A DNA stretch of 59,152 nt from Chitinophagales bacterium (GTDB lineage: Bacteria; Bacteroidota; Bacteroidia; Chitinophagales; Saprospiraceae). The notes under the pieces were generated by a model, which saw only the letters and a program-made list of their open reading frames with translations, made no database searches and was not told the origin of the DNA. The position numbers and the translations under genes are program-made. This document shows positions 53,817-59,152 of the stretch, one piece after another (the first letter of the stretch is position 1; every line of letters starts with the position of its first letter). Location of the stretch: NCBI GenBank assembly GCA_022360175.1, contig JAKSDI010000274.1, forward strand, positions 1-59,152. The letters run 5' to 3'.

Positions 53817-54179
53817 ATGAATGCTGTATTACGACTGGGAAAATTTTTATTCGCCATTCCTTTTGCCATTTTTGGCCTCTTCCACTTCATGGGAGCTGAA
53901 GCGATGAAAGGTATGGCTTTCGGTAGCAGTATCCTTGTGTATTTCACAGGGCTTGCACTGATAGCTGCTGCAGTTAGTATCCTAATTGGAAAAATGGATA
54001 AACTAGCTACTGCTTTATTGGGGCTAATGCTTTTATTATTCATATTTATTATCCATCTAAATGGCGCCATGGCTGGCGATCAAGCTGCCACTATGGGATT
54101 ATTAAAGGATTTAGCACTTGCAGGTGCAGCATGGATGTATGCAGGCAACATGGCTAAAGACAATGCCATCATCGGATAA
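53817..54179 (+). CDS. DoxX-like four-helix membrane protein
   Basis: 120 residues, four hydrophobic segments (about 8-27, 38-60, 64-84 and 92-112). The pattern 'FLFAIPFAIFGLFHF', where a small motif precedes the first helix pair, resembles DoxX/DUF4383-type proteins. The function of the family is poorly known; some members are linked to oxidative stress or thiosulfate oxidation. Single gene between the clpX terminator and a second terminator. Confidence 0.6.
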   Translation: MNAVLRLGKFLFAIPFAIFGLFHFMGAEAMKGMAFGSSILVYFTGLALIAAAVSILIGKMDKLATALLGLMLLLFIFIIHLNGAMAGDQAATMGLLKDLALAGAAWMYAGNMAKDNAIIG

Positions 54180-54206
54180 ATCCTAAGACCTACAGGACAT
54201 ACAAAG

Positions 54207-54255
54207 AGACTATCTCAAAATTCGTTTACTTAACGAATCGAGATAGTCTTTTTTA
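54207..54255 (+). terminator. Terminator after the DoxX-like gene
   Basis: AGACTATCTC (54207-54216) and GAGATAGTCT (54240-54249) with an inner TTCGTT / AACGAA stem, then six T. Confidence 0.9.
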
Positions 54256-54322
54256 TTTACCTTAGTAGCGATGGAACTATTAGAGATCCTGAATAGTAAG
54301 CTGGTGATCACAAATTTTGAGT

Positions 54323-55063
54323 ATGAGATATTTTGCCGAATTGGCATATAATGGCAGCAATTATTATGGCTGGCAGAAACAACCCGAACAAGTAAGCGTA
54401 CAAAGCACGATTGAACACGCTCTAAGTACTATACTTTCTGAAAAAATTGATGTAACTGGTTGTGGCAGAACAGATACCGGAGTACATGCCAGTCAGTATT
54501 TTTTGCATTTCGATACGAGCAAAGCCCTACCCGATGGTTTTCTTCGACGCATCAATAAGTTTCTCCCAAAAGATATTGCTATTTTCCGTTTCATTGAAGT
54601 AAAAGAAGATGCCCACGCTCGCTTCGATGCAAAAGATAGAGCCTACGAATATCATATTGATTTCATCAAAAATCCTTTTGGTCAGCACCTGCGTTTTTTC
54701 TACCCCTATCGAGAATGGCCTGATCCCTCTTTAATGAATCAGGCAGCTGCTTTATTAATGGAATATGAAGAGTTCACTCCTTTTTGCAAAACACACTCTG
54801 ACGCCAAAACCATGTTTTGTGACCTTCGGGAGGCTCGATGGGAAGGCACCCCTGCTGAAGGCAAAATGGTGTTTCACATAGCAGCAGACCGCTTCTTGCG
54901 AGGAATGGTACGCCTGATAGTAGGTATGTGCCTCAATGTAGGCATCGGAAAAATTTCACTGGAAGATGTACGCAAGGCAATGGATGAACAAAGCCTGGTA
55001 CCTAAAAGCTGGAGCATAGGGCCAGAAGGGCTGTATTTGTCGAGAGTGGAATACGATTTATAA
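54323..55063 (+). CDS. truA: tRNA pseudouridine synthase A
   Basis: 246 residues from the ATG at 54323; an in-frame TTG two codons upstream is not needed. Catalytic Asp51 is in GCGRTDTGVHAS. TruA-type segments include AYNGSNYYGWQKQP near the start and RFLRGMVRLIVG near the end. It converts U38-U40 of tRNA anticodon stems to pseudouridine. The gene stands alone. Confidence 0.94.
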   Translation: MRYFAELAYNGSNYYGWQKQPEQVSVQSTIEHALSTILSEKIDVTGCGRTDTGVHASQYFLHFDTSKALPDGFLRRINKFLPKDIAIFRFIEVKEDAHARFDAKDRAYEYHIDFIKNPFGQHLRFFYPYREWPDPSLMNQAAALLMEYEEFTPFCKTHSDAKTMFCDLREARWEGTPAEGKMVFHIAADRFLRGMVRLIVGMCLNVGIGKISLEDVRKAMDEQSLVPKSWSIGPEGLYLSRVEYDL

Positions 55064-55168
55064 AATACGATCCTGCCTTTATTTCCAACAGAAAGCGCCA
55101 TTCATCGAATATTTATTTATATTTCTCTATGCCTCATTAATTTAGAGCATTCAGATAGCCATGCCAAT

Positions 55169-56407
55169 ATGAATCTACGTGAAAACATAGTACTTGCCTT
55201 CAACTCTGTACGCTCTAATATCCTGAGAGCGATCCTTACGTTAATGATCATTGCCTTTGGTATTATGGCATTGGTAGGGATACTTACTGCCATAGATGTA
55301 GGAATTAATTCCTTAAGTGACAATCTTTCTTCTTTAGGTGCCAATACCTTTGATGTAGATCCGCGAGGAGCAAATGTTCGAGGGCATCGTGGAGGTAAGC
55401 AAAGTAAACGTGGAGGGCCTATTACTTTTGAACAGGCCATGGAATTTAAAGAACGATATGATTTCCCGGCAAGAGCATCGGTGTCTATGTGGTGCTCTTC
55501 TACTGCTACAATCAAATATGCTAATGAAAAAACCAATCCTAATTTTCTCATATTTGGTGTAGATGAACACTATCTGGAAGCCAAAGGTTTTGAGCTAGCT
55601 GATGGTAGAAATTTTACTAGCCTGGAAGCCTTGCAAGGAGGTTTCATCACTATTGTCGGAAAGGATATTGTCACTGATCTTTTCGATGGTAAGTCTGATA
55701 AAGTAGTAGGCCAATACATCAATGCAGGCAATATCAAATTAAAAGTAGTTGGTGTTTTACAGTCCAAAGGTTCTAGTATGAACCAAAGTGAAGATCGCCG
55801 GATTCTGATCCCTCTCCAAACTGCCAAAAGATATTATGGTACTGCCAATACCAATTTTAATGTATTAGTGGCCGTGAATGATGCCACCCAAATAGATATG
55901 GGTATTGATTATGCTACAGCTCTTTTCCGTAATGTTCGGGATTTACGTACTGCTGAAGAGAACGACTTTGAAATCACGAAGAGTGATAGCCTTATAGGGA
56001 TTATCCGTGAAAATACTACCTATTTCCGTTGGGCGGCTATTGGCATAGGTTTGATCACATTAATTGGTGCAGCTATTGGCTTAATGAACATTATGCTAGT
56101 ATCTGTTACCGAACGGACCCGGGAAATTGGCGTTTGTAAGGCAATAGGCGCCACCCGCCGCTCTATTATGGTACAATTTCTTACCGAAGCAGTTGTGATT
56201 TGCCAAATGGGAGGTATCATTGGTATCATCCTGGGTGTAGCCGCGGGTAATGGCGTTGCGATTATTGCTAATGGCAGTTTTATTTTTCCCTGGCTATGGG
56301 TAATTATTGCGGTAGCTACCTGTACGTTTGTCGGGCTTATATCTGGCCTCTACCCTGCTCTGAAAGCGGCTCGCCTTGATCCTATTGAAGCATTAAGGTA
56401 TGAGTAA
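55169..56407 (+). CDS. MacB/FtsX-type ABC transporter permease
   Basis: 412 residues. An N-terminal membrane helix (about 18-42), a periplasmic MacB-like domain (about 45-280) and three C-terminal helices (about 290-310, 340-365 and 375-400) with the FtsX-family motifs ([38 protein letters not shown]). It would work with an ATPase subunit that is not in the window. Such permeases drive outer-membrane export or lipoprotein/envelope functions in a mechanotransmission mode. A permease without an adjacent ATPase is common in Bacteroidota. Confidence 0.88.
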   Translation: MNLRENIVLAFNSVRSNILRAILTLMIIAFGIMALVGILTAIDVGINSLSDNLSSLGANTFDVDPRGANVRGHRGGKQSKRGGPITFEQAMEFKERYDFPARASVSMWCSSTATIKYANEKTNPNFLIFGVDEHYLEAKGFELADGRNFTSLEALQGGFITIVGKDIVTDLFDGKSDKVVGQYINAGNIKLKVVGVLQSKGSSMNQSEDRRILIPLQTAKRYYGTANTNFNVLVAVNDATQIDMGIDYATALFRNVRDLRTAEENDFEITKSDSLIGIIRENTTYFRWAAIGIGLITLIGAAIGLMNIMLVSVTERTREIGVCKAIGATRRSIMVQFLTEAVVICQMGGIIGIILGVAAGNGVAIIANGSFIFPWLWVIIAVATCTFVGLISGLYPALKAARLDPIEALRYE

Positions 56408-56497
56408 ATTTGTATTCAACTAGTCCTTTAGGTAAAGCCCTTCAGAGTACTTAGTCAATCGTTTGAATACAATCTTGACTTCGGGTTTCAATAACAT

Positions 56498-56536
56498 AAA
56501 AAGAGGCCGACATTTCTCAATGCCAACCTCTTTTTT
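56498..56536. terminator. Terminator between convergent permease and aconitase genes
   Basis: AAAAAGAGG (56498-56506) and CCTCTTTTTT (56527-56536) with a partly paired middle (GACATT / AATGCC). A-run and T-run on both sides suggest bidirectional use. Confidence 0.75.
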
Positions 56537-56571
56537 ATCCAGTCCGCTTATAAAACGGTAATTATTAAGAT

Positions 56572-58848
56572 TTACGCCAATTCTTCGCGAATCTTGTTCA
56601 AGGCAGAACCAGCCCTCACCCAATCAATTTGGGCCTGATTGTAAGTATGAGCTACTTCAAACTCATCTGTAGAACCATCAGCATGCTTCAGTACGATCGT
56701 CATATTCTTGCCAGGAGCCATCTCTGAAAAACCAACAATACTTACCTTATCATCCTGGCGTACTTTTTCGTAATCATCAGGATTGACGAAAGTAAATGCC
56801 AAAGCACCTTGCTTTTTCAGGTTGGTCTCATGAATCCTAGCAAAAGATTTAACGACAACCGCTTTCACTCCAAGGTGGCGTGGTTCCATTGCCGCATGCT
56901 CACGAGAAGAGCCTTCTCCATAATTTTCCTCACCAAATACGATGGTGCTGATACCTGCGGCTTTATACTTCCTTGCAGAATCAGGAACACCCAAAAACTG
57001 AGCATCCGTATCGCTATCTGTATAATTGGCTACATTATTAGCTTCATCATTGAAGTAATTGATTGCACCAATAAAGCAGTTGTTTGAAATATTGTCTAAG
57101 TGCCCGCGATATTTCAGCCATGGGCCAGCCATAGAAATGTGGTCAGTAGTACACTTCCCTTTTGCTTTGATAAGCAGACGCATATCCTGCACCTCTTCTT
57201 CTGTGATAGGAGTAAAAGGAGTTAGCAATTGCAAGCGATCAGAATCTGGTGACACATTCACCTCTATACTGCTGCCATCTTCTGCTGGTGGAGTAAACCC
57301 TGCATCCTCTACAGCAAATCCTTTTGGAGGCAATTCCACTCCTGTTGGTGGATCTAGTTTTACCTCTTCTCCATCTTCATTGATTAGCGTATCGGTAAGT
57401 GGGTTGAACTTCATGCTACCAGAGATAGCCATTGCTGTTACCAATTCTGGAGAAGCAACGAAGGAGCGAGTTTGTGGATTACCATCGTTACGTTTAGAGA
57501 AGTTACGATTAAAAGAAGTGATGATGGAGTTGGCACGATTTGGATCATCCGTATGACGAGCCCACTGCCCGATACAAGGGCCGCAGGCATTTGCCAATAC
57601 CACTCCTCCTATTTCTTCAAAGGCCTTCAGTTGTCCATCTCGACTTACAGTATACCGAATCTGCTCAGAACCGGGAGTAACCGTAAATTCTGATTTTACT
57701 TTCAATTTCTTCTCTACTGCCTGACGAGCCAGAGAAGCAGCTCGATCCAAATCTTCATAGGAAGAGTTGGTACAAGAACCGATAAGGCCTACTTCTAATA
57801 CCGCAGGATAATCATTTTCTTCTACTGCCTGAGCAAATTTAGAAATCGGCCAGGCCAGGTCTGGAGTATAAGGCCCATTGATATGTGGCTCCAGAGTAGA
57901 AAGGTCTATTTCAATGACCTGATCGAAGTACTTTTCAGGATCAGCATAGCATTCAGCATCACCAGTCAGGTGTTCTTTTACACCATCAGCCAGGTCTGCT
58001 ATTTCAGCACGTTCGGTAGCACGCAGATAGCGGCTCATAGCCTCATCGTAACCAAAGGTAGAAGTAGTAGCGCCAATCTCCGCTCCCATATTACAGATGG
58101 TTCCTTTACCTGTACAAGAAAGCGACTGGGCTCCTGGTCCAAAATATTCAACGATTGCACCTGTACCACCTTTCACGGTAAGGATACCCGCCACTTTTAA
58201 GATAACATCTTTAGAAGAAGTCCATCCACTCAATTTTCCAGTCAACTTAACACCGATCAACTTAGGCATTTTCAATTCCCATGGCATACCAGCCATTACA
58301 TCTACAGCATCTGCACCACCTACACCAATAGCCACCATCCCCAGGCCACCAGCATTAGGAGTATGGGAATCCGTACCAATCATCATTCCTCCTGGAAAAG
58401 CATAGTTTTCAAGAACGATCTGGTGAATAATACCAGCTCCAGGCTTCCAAAAGCCAATGCCGTATTTGTTAGATACAGAAGAAAGGAAGTCGTATACTTC
58501 TTTATTTACTTCATTGGCTTTCGCCAAATCTTGTGCAGAGCCTGCTTCTGCCTGGATCAGGTGATCACAATGTACGGTAGAAGGAACAGCCACATTATCT
58601 CGGCCTGCCATCATAAATTGAAGCAATGCCATCTGTGCAGTAGCATCCTGCATGGCTACGCGATCAGGGGCAAAGAAAACATAATCCTTTCCCTTTGTAT
58701 ACTTCTGCAAAGGAGACTCAGGATGTAAATGTGTATAGAGAATTTTTTCGGTGAGCGTAAGTGGGCGGCCAAGTTTGTTTCTGGCCTCTTCTACTTTTTG
58801 AGGCAAGGCGTCATAAACCGCCTTGATCATATCGAGATCGAATGGCAT
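56572..58848 (-). CDS. acnA: Aconitate hydratase
   Basis: 758 residues, the mitochondrial/AcnA-related type (shorter than the ~890-residue AcnA of E. coli). Fe-S ligands: Cys in [14 protein letters not shown] and the pair in [11 protein letters not shown]. The C-terminal swivel domain holds [20 protein letters not shown]. It interconverts citrate and isocitrate in the TCA cycle. A good promoter lies 69 bp upstream of the start. Symbol by resemblance. Confidence 0.93.
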   Translation of the reverse strand: MPFDLDMIKAVYDALPQKVEEARNKLGRPLTLTEKILYTHLHPESPLQKYTKGKDYVFFAPDRVAMQDATAQMALLQFMMAGRDNVAVPSTVHCDHLIQAEAGSAQDLAKANEVNKEVYDFLSSVSNKYGIGFWKPGAGIIHQIVLENYAFPGGMMIGTDSHTPNAGGLGMVAIGVGGADAVDVMAGMPWELKMPKLIGVKLTGKLSGWTSSKDVILKVAGILTVKGGTGAIVEYFGPGAQSLSCTGKGTICNMGAEIGATTSTFGYDEAMSRYLRATERAEIADLADGVKEHLTGDAECYADPEKYFDQVIEIDLSTLEPHINGPYTPDLAWPISKFAQAVEENDYPAVLEVGLIGSCTNSSYEDLDRAASLARQAVEKKLKVKSEFTVTPGSEQIRYTVSRDGQLKAFEEIGGVVLANACGPCIGQWARHTDDPNRANSIITSFNRNFSKRNDGNPQTRSFVASPELVTAMAISGSMKFNPLTDTLINEDGEEVKLDPPTGVELPPKGFAVEDAGFTPPAEDGSSIEVNVSPDSDRLQLLTPFTPITEEEVQDMRLLIKAKGKCTTDHISMAGPWLKYRGHLDNISNNCFIGAINYFNDEANNVANYTDSDTDAQFLGVPDSARKYKAAGISTIVFGEENYGEGSSREHAAMEPRHLGVKAVVVKSFARIHETNLKKQGALAFTFVNPDDYEKVRQDDKVSIVGFSEMAPGKNMTIVLKHADGSTDEFEVAHTYNQAQIDWVRAGSALNKIREELA

Positions 58849-58916
58849 AGCTAAATTAGTTTTGTAATCAATATCAATACTGTCAAAGAAGGGTATTCTC
58901 CCTTTTTTAGGGTTAT

Positions 58917-58948
58917 CAAAAGTACAATATTTGCAACATTCTTGTCAA
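58917..58948 (-). promoter_or_regulatory. Bacteroidota-type promoter of the aconitase gene
   Basis: On the minus strand TTG (58946-58948), 21 bp, then TACTTTTG (58917-58924), a full TANNTTTG match, 69 bp upstream of the start codon. Confidence 0.75.
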
Positions 58949-59088
58949 CCCCTTTATATATTAGAAGGCATGGACCGAAATTTTGTTTTCTGATGTTAGC
59001 ACTATTAAGCTTGTTTGGGAATTTGTTCTTTGAGACGATTTTGTCATTAATTGGATTAGATAAGGCCTGAAAGAGCGAACTCGTAGAG

Positions 59089-59109
59089 CAAAAGTCTTGA
59101 AGACTTTTG
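59089..59109. repeat. Palindrome CAAAAGTCTT-G-AAGACTTTTG
   Basis: Perfect 10-bp arms around one base, near the window end. The last 200 bp hold no supported gene; a reading frame at 58851-59141 (-) has no recognisable protein and overlaps the aconitase promoter. Confidence 0.65.
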
Positions 59110-59152
59110 AGCGAGTGAACCGCATAGCGGATGGGCTGCATATATTTTAGCC

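Noticed and set aside
58851-59141. Small gene upstream of aconitase (minus strand)
   Set aside because: The product has no recognisable feature and the frame runs over a good aconitase promoter.

Overview
The window is chromosomal DNA of a member of the Bacteroidota, most likely a free-living gliding bacterium related to the Saprospiria (class-level placement is inference). The evidence is AT-rich DNA, several large secreted proteins with type IX secretion (T9SS) sorting domains of both kinds (type A, and type B 'gliding motility-associated'), SprB-like repeats, a one-protein Y_Y_Y/LuxR sensor-regulator, and promoters of the Bacteroidota form TTG-N21-TANNTTTG.

Left part (1-8.8 kb). A SymE-like toxin gene diverges from an XRE-type repressor gene over repeated half-sites. 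An uncharacterised two-gene envelope module follows (multi-pass membrane protein plus an OmpA/MotB-like protein). Next come a perfect 32-bp palindrome and the decayed 3' end of a T9SS type B gene. An ECF sigma factor operon follows (sigma factor, HEAT-repeat membrane protein, DUF4097/GIN-like exported protein, serine beta-lactamase-fold hydrolase), then a T9SS type B protein and a formylglycine-generating-enzyme lipoprotein.

9-17 kb is a small glucan locus: an inner-membrane regulator (932 aa), a GH3 beta-glucosidase, and a secreted protein built from an A-B-A-B series of beta-sandwich modules with a T9SS tail. No SusC/SusD pair is present. 17-24.4 kb holds an NTF2-like lipoprotein, an LRR/BRCT-like protein translationally coupled to a membrane-anchored MutS homologue that is split by a frameshift, an MltF-like lytic transglycosylase, and an antitoxin/PIN pair whose toxin looks truncated.

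24.5-37.4 kb is metabolic. moeA-moaC (molybdenum cofactor) diverge in location from a polyferredoxin membrane protein and an FAD oxidoreductase. Then come a small T9SS protein, a QueD/PTPS-like enzyme, glutathione peroxidase, holB-ricT (PSP1) in the order also found in Bacillus, lipoamide dehydrogenase and ApbE.

37.5-49.5 kb is rich in exported proteins: a 1.1-kaa modular T9SS protein, a DUF1800/DUF1501 pair in which only DUF1501 carries a Tat signal, a 942-aa SprB-repeat protein with a recent 681-bp internal duplication, and a GMC dehydrogenase with its Tat-bearing small subunit. 49.5-59.1 kb is core housekeeping: tRNA-Leu(UAG), tig-clpP-clpX, a DoxX-like protein, truA, a MacB/FtsX-type permease and aconitase. 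Intergenic regions carry many hairpins, a family of small palindromes and a TTTAGG-type tandem repeat.
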